DNA from: Thamnidium elegans
Lineage: Eukaryota; Mucoromycota; Mucoromycetes; Mucorales; Mucoraceae
Length of the DNA stretch: 64,000 nucleotides
Assembly (NCBI GenBank): GCA_025201345.1
Contig: JAIXMG010000025.1
Coordinates: 434,001-498,000, forward strand
Direction of reading: 5' to 3'
Below, in pieces: positions 10,661-20,679 of this stretch. Positions within the stretch are counted from its first letter, which is position 1. Each line of letters starts with the position of its first letter. The notes beneath the pieces were generated by a model that was not told the DNA's origin, made no database searches, and saw nothing but the letters and a program-made list of their open reading frames with translations. Both the position numbers and the translations under genes were made by a program.

Positions 10661-13188
10661 TGTGCAGAATAATAATAATGATTATAAAAAAAAAAAAACC
10701 CTCTTTTTTAACGCTTTCTTTTTATACGTTTTGGATATTGGGTTGTACAAATATGAATCGAAAATCTCACGAGTGAAATATCCTTTCAAAGTTACATTCT
10801 GGCTTCTTTCAAGCTTTGTCGGAAGTCGATCAAAAAAAAAAAAAAAAAAAAATTGGAAACTTGGCCTATTGAATTGTATTTGAATTCGTTACCGAAATTA
10901 TTTAATTTGTTTAACTCAGTTATTATAAACTGCTTGAATAGCTTTTGCAAGTATCATCTTTCAATCGCATTGGATATAAAGAAACAGATCATTGATGCTA
11001 CACAAAAAAAAAAAAAAAAAGGTACAGCGAGTTTATAGTATGATTTGCATAATTTAAAAAAATAAATTGACGTGCTAAACAAGTTTTTTTTTCCTAACTC
11101 ATTAAAATCGCTATTACAATGTAAAATGCAATTAATTTCGCTGTCTGAGTGGGATGAGTAATTTGTATCGCCATCTACACACAGCACACGTTTTTTGTTT
11201 TTGTTTTGTAGAATGACTTGGTTCAAATGATTCGTACCGTGGTTTGTATTCCTGTATCTGTAGCTAGAACACATGTAATGTAGTAATCGCGTTTCCGAGC
11301 TCTTTCTTTTCAACTCGCTGCTATACAGTTCGGAATTGATTTCATTGACAAGGGAGATTTTAACAGAGTATAAGTTTTTTTTTTCTTTTTTCTGCAATCG
11401 CTCTTTAGAAAAATAAAACGAGTTGTGTCTATATATATATATATATATATCTTGGTAACCAATTCGTTAAAAAGCGTTCTAGTATGAAATTTATTTGTGT
11501 TCTTCCTTTGCTCTTTCTCTTCTGGGTGATGTGGTACTAAGTGTGTATTGATTTAGCACAATTCAAGTAAATTGAACAAGACAGGTTTCTTTTTCTTTAA
11601 CGAAAATGTCGAGCATACTCCTCTTCTCGCGAGGTCTATACGCTTCGCAATTCCACTAAAAAAAAAAGAGGGAGAGAGGATCAAATACCGACGATTTCTA
11701 ACGGTATATCGTCAAATAAAACTTTCTTCGTATGACAAAATAATAAGATATATAAATTAATGGAATGCATTGTACAACAGATCGAATGGAAATTATCCAC
11801 CCCCCCCCCTTTTTTTCCTACCAAATGCCATGGAATTTTCATTTCCACGGAAAAAAAAAAAGATATATAGTTTTATATATTAGATAATACTTATAAACGG
11901 ATAATATATAAAAGAACCTTTTTTTTAATTGCTATCTTTGAAGCAAAAAGAAAAGGGTCTATCCTATTGAGAATACAGCAATATTGGTCTTACATGTAAT
12001 AAATAAAAAGAAATAAATTGATTTTCTTACTGTTTTAGTATTAGTGTCAAAAAGTACCAGGAGAATTGCTTCGTTAGTAGTAGTAGTAAGATATCAGTCT
12101 CGTTTAGAATTTTTTTTTTTAGAGTTTTATGATTACTGTTTAATTACATAAATGGTATATGTGATCAAGCCAAGAGTTTATAGATGTGATTTGTTTAGAT
12201 AAATAATGGTCATCTGACAACTATTTTTTTTTTTTTTTAGTATCATATGATCTCTCTTATAAAAAGAGGTGTTTCTAGGAGAAGTTTGTATATGCTGCTA
12301 TTACTGAAACATATAGTACAATTAGTAAATATACAGTCTTTTAGCATTTGCTAAACCAACGTCCCAGTCTCTTTTAGTATTACTTCATAAAAAAGTGAAT
12401 CAGGATAATAGTAACTACAGTGTGACAACAATCCCGACAAGAGTGTCACTTGAAGATTTATTGTAAAAAACTAGATATACTCTAGTTTATCTTGGATTAA
12501 GTATCCTCATAGTATGTACTTATTTATCATTAATATACAAGGTCAAAAAATGCCACATTGATTGATTGTCAAAAGAGAATTCATTGTTTTAAGTATATTA
12601 CGTACATTTAATGATGATTCATTTTAAAGAGAAGTTTCATATAAAATTTATTTAACTAAAGAGTTAATTGTGTATTCCTTGTATGCTTCAGCATAAGCCA
12701 CATACTAATTTAATCAGTACTTGGAAATAAAGAGGGCGTATTTTATCATTATTAAAACCTGGAATAAAGACGTTCACTCAATTACTAAAAGAGAAATAAA
12801 GAGGAGTCAATTGTTTAAACATTGTAGAATTTGTTTAACAGCGAAAAAAAACAATGCCGCAGCGTGACCCTCATCAACAGTCACAAACAGATGACGTAGT
12901 TTTTATTTTTGGCGCGTCTGATCAAAAAAAAAAAAAAAAATGCGGTTTGAAAAAAATTTCCCAATCGCCAATTTAGAAAAAAAACAACAGTTTTTTATTT
13001 TTTTCTCTTTCTTTTTTTTTTTTTTATATATATATTTCATTTTATATTTCTTTCTTGTAGTCCTAGTTTCTGGGTAAATTTAGAGTTTTGCTTTTGTTTC
13101 AAAGTACGAAAAAGTAATTAACGTTAATTTATAGATTTATTAAATACCACAACTTTTTTTTATTCGAGAAAAAATAAAATAAAATACT
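10661..13188. other. Long gene-poor interval upstream of importin-beta
   Basis: About 2.5 kb without a gene I can support. It contains poly-A runs, a (TA)n stretch near 11431-11450, a C-run near 11803-11811 and AT-rich DNA with TTTAGT-type debris. A 147-codon minus frame at 10954-11397 starts and ends in low-complexity sequence and matches nothing known to me. The last 150 bp before 13189 are a poly-T/CT-rich leader that is probably the promoter and 5' UTR of the importin gene. Confidence 0.5.
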
Positions 13189-16100
13189 ATGGACGCTACA
13201 ACCCTTCTTGCCAACACATTATCTAATGGTAAAATATAGTTAAACTGAATTAATAGATTGAATTGTCTTTTTTTCTAATTTACTTTTCTCTTTTTTAAGA
13301 TCGTGCTTTACGTGAGGATGCCACCCAAAAATTAGAATTATTTGCACAAGAAAACTACGTAAGAATTACAAAAAAAAAAAAAAAAAAAACTTTTTTTTAT
13401 TAATCTTTTTTCTCCCTTTTTCTGTTAAAAAATGTAGTCAAGTTATGTTATTTCTTTGTGTCAAATTCTTGCCAACGAACAAAGTGATGATTCCATCAGA
13501 ATGTCTGCCGGTCTCGCTTTAAAGAATAGTTTGACAGCAAAGGTAATTTAACTTTTTTTTTTTTTTTTCAAAATAGAATGGTATTGATTGTGTGATTATA
13601 GGAATTTGTTCGTAAAGAAGAACTTGCTCAGAGATGGGTTGCAACCCCCGAAGAACTTCGTGCTCAAATTAAGCAAGGTGTAAAGTATATAGATAAAATT
13701 GATAAAAAAAAAAAAAAAAAAAAAGTTTCGTGTTTCTTAATGTTTTTATTACTTTTAGGTTCTTCAAGGATTAGGTTCACCCAAGAAGCCTGTTGGAAAT
13801 ATTTCTGGTCAGGTAAAGATAACAAAAAAATAAAGAAAAGGGGTGTATGTGTGTGTGTGTGTGTGTTGAGGAAAAAAAAAGAGATACATTTTTTTTTTGT
13901 TTGGATCTAACAGTATATATTAGGTTGTCGCTGCTATTGCAGAAATCGAATTACCTATGGGTGGCTGGCCCGATTTGATCCGTATCATGCTTGAAAATAT
14001 TTCTACTGATAATGCTACATTGAAGCAATCTACTTTGCAAGCTATTGGTTACGTTTGTGAAGCTACCGTAAGTATTTTTTTTTTATCTGATTCGTTTTTT
14101 GTTTTCTTGCTTATTAAAAAAAAACCATCTTTTATATATAAAAGGATCCTTCTGTTCTTGCTAGCCAATCCAATGATATTTTAACCGCAGTTGTACAAGG
14201 TGCTCGTAAGGAAGAACCCAAGTAAGTTTATATACTCTATTTTTTGTTTTATTGGTGTATTTTAATTAATCTTTTTTTTTTTTTTACTATAATTAGTCAA
14301 GAAGTCCGCCTTGCTGCTATCAATGCTTTAATCAATTCTCTCGATTTCATCAAGGAAAACTTTGAACGTGAGGTAAGTAAACAATAAATCAATTTATAGA
14401 GTGTGTTCTGTGTATAAATGATATTGAGCTATTTTATTTTATAAATAGGGTGAGAGAAACTTCATTATGCAAGTTGTTTGCGAAGCCACTCAAAGTACTT
14501 CATCTGATGTCCAAGTTGCCGCCTTCCAATGTCTTGTTCGTATTATGCAAACTTACTATGACAAGATGCGTCTTTACATGGAAAAGGCTTTATTCGGTGT
14601 AAGTAACATTTTAAAAATGTACATTAGAATATAAAAACTGACTCGTTGTATTTTTTTTTTTTTTTTTTTTTTTTAGTTAACTGTTGCTGGTATGAACAAT
14701 GAAGATGATCGTGTTGCTTTGCAAGCCATTGAATTCTGGTCTACTGTTTGTGATGAAGAAATCGATTTAAAGGAAGAGTTACTTGAGGTAAGCTAATAAT
14801 ATATATTCTTTGGAATGTAAAAAAAAAAAGGGAGGGATGTTTATTAAGTATTATGTATTATATTATTAGGCTCAAGAGATGGGAGAACAACCTGAACGTC
14901 AAACCTACCATTTTGCTGAATTAGCTCTTGGTGATATTCTTCCTGTTCTTTTATGGATTCTCACCAAGCAAGAAGAAGACTATGATGAGGATGAGTGGAC
15001 TGTCTCTATGGCTTCCGCCACCTGTCTTTCCTTGCTCGCTCAATGTGTAGGTAATTTAGTTATTGGCCCCGTCGTTCCTTTCATTGAATCAAACATTCAA
15101 AACGAAAACTGGAGAAACCGCGAAGCTGCTGTTATGGCATTCGGTTCCATCATGGACGGTCCCGACCCTAATGTTTTGACTCCTTTGGTTGATCAAGCTT
15201 TACCTACTTTAATCGCAATGATGAAGGATCCTGTTGTACATGTTAAGGATACTGTTGCTTGGACTCTTGGTCGTATCTGTGAGTTGCTTATCCAATGCAT
15301 TAAGCCTGAAGTTCATATGAACGAGTTAGTTTCTGCTCTTGTCTATGGTCTTCAAGATAGTCCTCGTATTGTTGGTAACTGCTGTTGGTCATTGATGAAC
15401 TTGGCTGAACAATTGGGTCCTGCTCCTGGTGACGAGGCTCCTACTTCTACTCTTTCTGTCTTCTTTGAGGGAATCATTACTGCTCTTTTACAATTCACTG
15501 AAAGATCTAACAATGAAGCCAACTGTAGAACCTCTGCCTACGAAGCTATTTCTACACTCGCCATGTATTCCGCTAATGACTGTATTAACACTGTGCAAAG
15601 AATTGTTTTGACCATCTTGGACCGTTTAGAAGTCACTATGGCTATGGAAAACCAAATTCTTGATGCTGATGATAGAGCTAGTCATTCAGAATTACAATCT
15701 AGTTTATTAGGTGTCTTGACTAACTGTATTCGTCGTCTTTCCAGAGATATCAGTCAAGTTGCTGATCGTATTATGACCGTTGTTCTTCAACTCTTGAATA
15801 ACCAATCTAAGCAAGCCACAACTACCGAAGATGCTTTCTTAGCTATTGGTGCCATGACCAGTGCCCTTGAAGCTGATTTCAACAGATACGCTGAATTATT
15901 TGTCCCTATTCTTTGCAATGCTTTACAAAACCCCTCCGAATACCAATTGTGTTTCATTGCCGTAGGTCTTATTGGTGATATCTGTCGTGCTCTTGGTAAA
16001 GATGCCGCTCCTTACTGCAACAACTTGATGCAATTGTTGGTCACTAACCTTCAATCTCCCGTTCTTCATCGTACTGTCAAGCCCGCTATTCTCTCTTGTT

Positions 16101-16628
16101 TCGGTGACATTGCTTTAGCTATTGGAGAGTCATTTGGTGCATACTTGGATGTTGTGATGATGGTTTTACAACAAGCTGGTAGCATGCGTGCTGAAAGAGA
16201 TAATTATGAAATGATTGATTACGTAAACACTTTATATGAAGGCTGTACTGAAGCATATGTTGGTATTGTTCAAGGATTAAATGGTACTCCTCAAGCTCAA
16301 ATGTTATTACCTTTCTTACCTAATGTCTTTGAATTCATCCGTTGCGTTGCTGCTGATCAAAATGGAACTGATACTCTTACAAGATCTATCATTGGTTTAT
16401 TAGGGTAAGTCTTTTTTATTTGTTTATATATATAAAAAAAAATAGCAGTAATTAATTTTATTTTTTAGTGACCTTGCCGAAACTTTTGAATCACAATTAA
16501 AGACTTTCTTCCAACAAGACTGGGTTGGCCAATTGTTACGTGATGCTAGAACAAGTCGTCATTACGGATCCAGCACTAAGGAAACATCACGCTGGGCAAA
16601 GGAGATGATTAAACGTGCTTGTCAATAA
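13189..16628 (+). CDS. KAP95: Importin subunit beta-1 (karyopherin beta, Kap95)
   Basis: Nuclear import receptor that carries importin-alpha/NLS cargo through the nuclear pore and releases it on Ran-GTP binding. Twelve exons: 13189-13228, 13300-13358, 13438-13542, 13602-13679, 13759-13812, 13924-14067, 14145-14221, 14297-14372, 14449-14598, 14677-14787, 14870-16404 and 16469-16628. They sum to 863 codons, i.e. 862 aa, almost exactly yeast Kap95. The protein is all helical HEAT repeats; recognisable blocks are [21 protein letters not shown] (N-terminal Ran-binding half), [29 protein letters not shown] and a C-terminal [11 protein letters not shown]. The small introns crowd into the 5' third while exon 11 is 1.5 kb. 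Codons are biased towards GCT, GGT and CTT, as in a highly expressed gene. Confidence 0.95.
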
Positions 16629-17144
16629 TTTTACTACCTTTTTTAATTACCTTTGCCTGTTTATTATTTCTTCTTTTTTTTTCTTTTTGTATTCATAACA
16701 CTTTTCTCCCCTTTTTTCTTTTTTTAAAAAAATAACCTTTTCTATCTCTCTCTCTCTCTCTCTTTCTTCCCCCTTCAATTTTTTTTTTTTTTTTATAATT
16801 AAGCCAAATTCCCCCCTTTTTTGCCCCACTTTCCCCCCACTTCCCCCCTACACACACTCCCCCATTGAATTTTTTTTTAAAAAAAACATAAAAAAAAAAG
16901 ATTAAATATCCCCACACATCCCCCATACACACACACAATCTATAAAAGAGATTCTTTTTTGACACCCCCTCCCCCTTTATATAAACGAGATCGATTTTAA
17001 AAATGCGATAAAAATTTGACGGGCTGCATAATTTTTTATTTTTACGTGTTTTGAATTATCATGCGCAAACGTGTTTGAGATTTATTTTAACAATCGAGAT
17101 GAATTCATCATTTTTTAAAAGATAAAACAAAAGGGTGCTTTCCT
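16629..17144. other. Importin 3' region with low-complexity DNA
   Basis: Holds a (CT)n run (about 16745-16764), T-, C- and A-runs and CA-repeats near 16925-16940. No gene was recognised. The region ends where homology to the secreted Cys-rich family begins. Confidence 0.6.
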
Positions 17145-17336
17145 TTAAAAGGTCGGAAGGAAACCAGATGCAGCACATCCAGTAGAGCATACACCAAGAG
17201 CGACATTGCAACCGACAAAAGCAAAAGGGGCGGTAACATAACAAGCAGCGGCAACAGTGCCACAACTAACATAATGCGTATGTCAATGGACCGCAATAAG
17301 AGACGTTTATAAGAGCTATCAAAATAGCAAATAAAG
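17145..17336 (-). pseudogene. Decayed copy of the small secreted cysteine-rich family
   Basis: Reading the minus strand from about 17336, the frame gives LFAILIALINVSYCGPL and TYALC, matching the signal peptide and mature start of the intact paralogue at 18751-18999. After that cysteine only four bases (one forming TAG) remain before the next cysteine codon; the intact copy has nine. This 5-base loss shifts the frame, after which the rest reads CGTVAAACYV, GCNVALGVCSTGC and AASGFLPTF before TAA at 17145-17147, again matching the paralogue's C-terminus. There is no ATG: the start region is replaced by the CAC-repeat DNA that begins near 17340. So the gene is 5'-truncated and frameshifted. Confidence 0.75.
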
Positions 17337-17394
17337 TGTCACCACGGTGTTTTCGAGTGTCTTTAAGTGACAAAAAAATACCTAAAAACACATA

Positions 17395-17570
17395 AAAAAA
17401 AAGGTACTTTTTACCGTGCACAAAGTGACATGAAAACACCTAAAATCACTTTTAAATCACTTCCTCTTGTTTACTTTAAAAACACTTTTAAACACTTTTA
17501 AATCACTCTAAAATCACTTTAAATCACTACTATAAACCACTTTAAACCACTCTATAAATATTCACTTTTT
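17395..17570. repeat. Degenerate tandem array of A/T-rich CACT units (left)
   Basis: A dozen or more imperfect units of roughly 10-12 bp, such as AAATCACTTTT, AAACACTTTT and AAACCACTTT, in direct orientation. A matching array lies at about 18405-18535 on the other side of the transposase-like remnant. Confidence 0.6.
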
Positions 17571-17591
17571 TCATTACCAATTATTCTGCCT

Positions 17592-18300
17592 ATGAGGATG
17601 TTCAATTGTAGGCCTTTAGAACGAATGATAGGTATGATTAAGCAGCAAATTGGTTCGAAATCCAAACCAGCGGAAAATGCGTTTAATATTGCCAAAAACT
17701 TTGTAGAACAGGGATTTATTTCTCGTAAAGATAATATTACAGATCATATACTATGTAGTAAAAAGATTGTAGCAAGAAGAGGTAAATTATTGGGGTTTGT
17801 TGGAATAAACGAAGCTATTGTATTTGGGAGTTGATTCCGTTCAAAATGTACTGCGTTTCACAGAAACAGAACAACTTGCAAGTAAGAAGAATTGATTCAG
17901 TAGATCTGTACTTTGATGGAAATTTACCTGTGAGACTCAGCACGAAGTCTGGAAATTACAATGTGTGTATTGCGAAACTTCCCCTATCTGATTTTAATGG
18001 TACAGAGGAGAATTTTTATGCAGTATCTATCGAAATAATATATAAAGTAGAAGGAGAGACATCGTTGTTTGCATAAGTAAGAATATGTAACAATATAAAA
18101 GCAGAAGGAGCCGAAGATAGGTTGCCAGTTTTTTTTTGTAGACAACTCTGATACTCCTCTACAAAGAATCGGAAGGGACCACGTGTATATAATTTTGGAT
18201 TTGGAGTCAATCCAAAATCCTGTAAGCACAATCAAGTCTATTATAGACGACAAAAAGCACTAATTGATATAGCCAAAGATGTGCTTAAGCTCGAAGATTG
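17592..18300 (+). pseudogene. Transposase-like remnant (RPLER motif), frameshifted
   Basis: An open frame from 17592 (81 codons including the stop) contains FNCRPLERMIGMIKQQIG and ENAFNIAKNFVEQGF. It ends at a TGA (17832-17834) and overlaps by four bases a second frame (17831-18076) with IDSVDLYFDGNLPVRL and YNVCIAKLPLSDFNGT, ending in a stop. Further coding-like fragments continue to about 18270 in another frame. The RPLER-type segment resembles the tail of multicopy transposase-like proteins in Mucorales and other fungi; this is from memory, not from a search. Several frameshifts make it non-functional. Confidence 0.4.
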
Positions 18301-18404
18301 TTTTGAAAAATCCTCCCTTTAATTCTTCATTAACATAACTAGCTGTAACTGCTTAACTTTTGTAGTAACTATAGAAGTATTATGCATTTTAAATAACTTT
18401 AAAT

Positions 18405-18535
18405 AACCTTCTTTACACTTTTAATATTTTTGACACTTATTTTAACACTTTAAAACACTTTAAAACACTTTCATGGCAGGTGTTTGCAAAAAAAAAACAC
18501 CTGAAAAAACACTTTTAAATCATCTCAAACCACTA
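18405..18535. repeat. Degenerate tandem array of A/T-rich CACT units (right)
   Basis: Units such as AACACTTTA repeat in direct orientation, followed by CAGGTGTTTGC, an A-run and AACACCTGAAAA, a short inverted pair. Same unit type and same orientation as the array at 17395-17570. Confidence 0.55.
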
Positions 18536-18750
18536 AAAACATCGATTTTTTTTTTCGTACTGTATAGTTTTCATTTTTTATGTCAAGAAAAGTGGAGTTC
18601 TGAAAAAAAAAAAGAACTACTTATATGTATATATTTTGCAACAACATTTTTGTATTTTTATTTAAAATGATTAAAAAGTTGTTACAACTATGATAGTCTT
18701 CTTTTTAATATAAGCAACGTTTTCTTGGGTTTTTAGTATTGGGAGATTAT

Positions 18751-18999
18751 TTAAAGTGTTGGAGCAAACCCAGCAGCAACACATCCAGCCATACAAACAC
18801 CAAGAGCGCTGTTGCAACCTATAACAGCGAGAGGAGTGCAAAGACCAGCAGATACAGTACCAAATGTGACACCAGCAGCAGCATAACACGCAACAGCTAC
18901 AGCGTTACAACCAGTTTGACATATTCCGTACGCCAATGGACCGCAATAGGAGAGACCGAGGAGACTTACAAATACAACGAGAAATAATAAGAGTTTCAT
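18751..18999 (-). CDS. Small secreted eight-cysteine protein (copy 2)
   Basis: Single-exon gene, 82 aa. Residues 1-18 are a signal peptide (KLLLFLVVFVSLLGLSY) cut near the first cysteine. The mature part begins CGPLAYGICQTGC and has eight cysteines spaced C-x7-C-x3-C-x6-C-x15-C-x7-C-x6-C-x3-C, with Gly/Ala-rich spacers (YAAAGVTFGTVSAG, PLAVIGCNSALGVC). It resembles small proteins described as zygote-specific-like in databases, as I recall; function is unknown. The very hydrophobic spacers suggest membrane-active, surface-coating or lipid-associated behaviour, but that is inference. Its 3' UTR (AAAGTTGTTACAAC, then TTTTTAATATAAG at 18702-18714) is also found next to copy 3 and serves as an unoccupied insertion site for comparison. 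Confidence 0.85.
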   Translation of the reverse strand: MKLLLFLVVFVSLLGLSYCGPLAYGICQTGCNAVAVACYAAAGVTFGTVSAGLCTPLAVIGCNSALGVCMAGCVAAGFAPTL

Positions 19000-19347
19000 T
19001 TTTTTGAGTAAAATTGAAAGAAAAGACTTTTTTTTTATAAAAAAAAGCTATCCTTTTTTTATATGTATTGTAAAAATTGTTTATCATTTGTGGCTCAACA
19101 TTCCAATAAAAGCTAAAATCTGTATAAACAATTATATAAATCACATGAAAGATATTTATCTTGATACAAAAAAACAAGAACTAGTAGTTTTAAAAGTTGT
19201 TACAAGAGAAAGTATTTTATAAAATGCTATATTTTTTTATTGGAGGGGGGAGAATTTAGTATATACTATATTTAAACAATGAAAGGCAATTTTTTTTTAG
19301 TTGAAAAAAAAAGTTGTTACAACAAAGAGTATGTTTGTTTTTAATAT

Positions 19348-19916
19348 CGGGTTTCTTGGACCACCGAGTTAATTCTTAGGGACCACCAGGTTGTACATAG
19401 GAAGTTTCTTAGGGACCACAGGATACCCGATCCTGAGCTACATAGATGGACTCTTTGGAAAAAAGCAATAGAAGATATGAATCTTAATGACACATTTCCT
19501 TCTCCAGAAACGGTATGGATTGCGCTCTTTACTTTGCATGACAAGAACTGTCAACAGGTACCTGAGGGCATCCTTCTGTCACTTGGTACCGTTCTTGAAA
19601 TTATTTGGCAATACCATTGGCGGTGTATATTCGACCAGCCTTCCTGGATAGATCAGCAGGCGATAACCCTTTTTGAGATGTCAATATCCCGTTCACTCAT
19701 TTCGATAGACGAGACCAATGGTATCACAACAGAGTAAAAACGGAATGTTTAATCATAGAAGTCTAACCCACCCACCCCCTTGCTTCCTTTTTATACATTT
19801 ATCTAATTTCAATAAAATCACGTAATTTTATACAAAAAAAAAAAAAAAATCCTGAGCTGTCCAATGTATACCCCTGTGGTCCCTAAGAATTAACTCAGTG
19901 GTCCCTAAGAAAAACG
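19348..19916. mobile_element. Mutator-like miniature inverted-repeat element with nested LINE
   Basis: The ends are inverted repeats of about 40-60 bp: from 19348, CGGGTTTCTTGGACCACCGA and then GTTAATTCTTAGGGACCAC; the reverse complement from 19916 reads CGTTTTTCTTAGGGACCACT and then GAGTTAATTCTTAGGGACC. The element is flanked by a 9-bp direct repeat, TTTTAATAT, at 19339-19347 and 19917-19925. A 9-bp duplication with long terminal repeats fits the Mutator-like group. Copy 2's 3' UTR carries the uninterrupted site TTTTTAATATAAG. Removing the nested LINE insertion (19440-19848 plus one 10-bp duplicate) leaves a 150-bp, largely palindromic element with no coding capacity. It lies 3' of copy 3. 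Confidence 0.75.
19440..19848 (+). mobile_element. 5'-truncated LINE retrotransposon insertion
   Basis: Inserted inside the miniature element. A 10-bp direct repeat, ATCCTGAGCT, occurs at 19430-19439 and 19849-19858. Between the copies lies a 409-bp segment whose frame is open from its left edge (codons from 19441) to a TAA at 19735-19737; it reads HRWTLWKKAIEDMNLNDTFP and later TVLEIIWQYHWRCIFDQPSW. A 3' UTR with AATAAAATCACG follows, then a 15-16 base A-run at 19834-19849. Truncated 5' end, poly-A tail and target duplication are the standard signature of target-primed reverse transcription. The W..HWR..F region resembles the C-terminal end of reverse-transcriptase ORFs in Mucorales LINEs (from memory). 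Confidence 0.75.
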
Positions 19917-19936
19917 TTTTAATATAAGATGCATCC

Positions 19937-20158
19937 TTAGGGAGTTGGAGTGCAACTGGTAGCAACACAACCGGCCATACAAGCTCCAAGCACACTGTTA
20001 CAACCTATAACAGCTAAAGGGGTACTCACACCAGCAGCATCGTAACATTTGGCAGCAATACTAATACAGCTTTGCTGGTATATACCGAAAACTACTGAAC
20101 CACAGTAAGAGGTTTCGATGAGAGTTGCAAATAAAACGAAAGGCAATAATAATTTCAT
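19937..20158 (-). CDS. Small secreted cysteine-rich protein (copy 3)
   Basis: Single exon, 73 aa. Signal peptide residues 1-18 (KLLLPFVLFATLIETSY), then CGSVVFGIYQQSC, CYDAAGVSTPLAVIGC and NSVLGACMAGC, aligned end to end with copy 2. Differences: the second cysteine is tyrosine (GIYQ), and a deletion of about nine residues removes the segment holding the fifth cysteine, so both are missing together; an extra cysteine appears near the C-terminus (ATSCTPTP). The stop lies 20 bp from the end of the transposon nest, so its 3' UTR is interrupted. The reading frame itself is intact. It may be active or on its way to decay. Confidence 0.8.
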   Translation of the reverse strand: MKLLLPFVLFATLIETSYCGSVVFGIYQQSCISIAAKCYDAAGVSTPLAVIGCNSVLGACMAGCVATSCTPTP

Positions 20159-20677
20159 TTTTCTTTTAGTTGAAAAAAAAAAGAATAAATATAGTCTTCG
20201 AAAAAAATAATGATGTTTATATATTTATTTCAATAAACATATATCATTTATATTACTCAATATCACAAAATGAGCTTAAATCAAGATATATAGGTACATC
20301 GGTGAGGTTTAACCTAAATGGTTAATACATCACGCGCGTTGCAAAGTACAACATGGCACTTCAGATCATTTTCTTCATAGTAAAACCGTAAAAACTTACC
20401 CTGTTGTAGAGAAGAGAATGATGATTTTTGTTACAGTTTAAGTTATCAGTGAGGAATTTTATTTATAAATTCTATGTAATCCCCGTCTTCTTCGAGGACG
20501 CCAAACCTACCCATTGGATTAGATACGCTCTGTATAAGACCAGTTCGGAAACTCGAATAAAACAAGATGGAGCACGCAAGTCGGTGGTATAGTAGATATA
20601 TGGAACATATTTTATTTTAATAAGTTAATTACTTCCCTTTTCGAGTGTAGTTTGACACTTATTATAACGCAATCACT
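20159..20677. other. Intergenic region, nothing recognised
   Basis: AT-rich 5' flank of copy 3 followed by mixed sequence. No tRNA-like cloverleaf, long open frame or repeat could be supported here. Confidence 0.5.
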
Positions 20678-20679
20678 TC

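Larger units (their letters stand above)
17340..18540 (+). mobile_element. Decayed transposon-like segment flanked by CAC-repeat arrays
   Basis: A 1.2-kb block with a coding remnant (17592-18300) between two arrays of short A/T-rich units ending in CACT (about 17395-17570 and 18405-18535). Both arrays run in the same direction and share AAACACCTAAAA-like and AAACACTTTTAAA-like words. The left edge abuts, and seems to replace, the 5' end of the decayed Cys-rich gene. Subterminal repeat clusters of this kind occur in several eukaryotic DNA transposons. No terminal inverted repeat or target duplication was identified, so the class is open. Confidence 0.4.

Noticed and set aside
10954..11397. 147-codon open frame on the minus strand
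   Set aside because: Starts and ends in homopolymer-derived sequence and shows no recognisable motif; surrounding DNA is low complexity. Kept only as part of the gene-poor interval.
17592..18076. Two short genes overlapping by four bases
   Set aside because: Such an overlap is typical of bacterial operons, not fungi; here it is better explained as a frameshift in one decayed transposase-like ORF.
20285..20345. Possible tRNA-like stretch (GGTTTAACC...GGTTAATAC)
   Set aside because: No anticodon arm or B-box (GGTTCGANNCC-type) could be fitted; not a tRNA.
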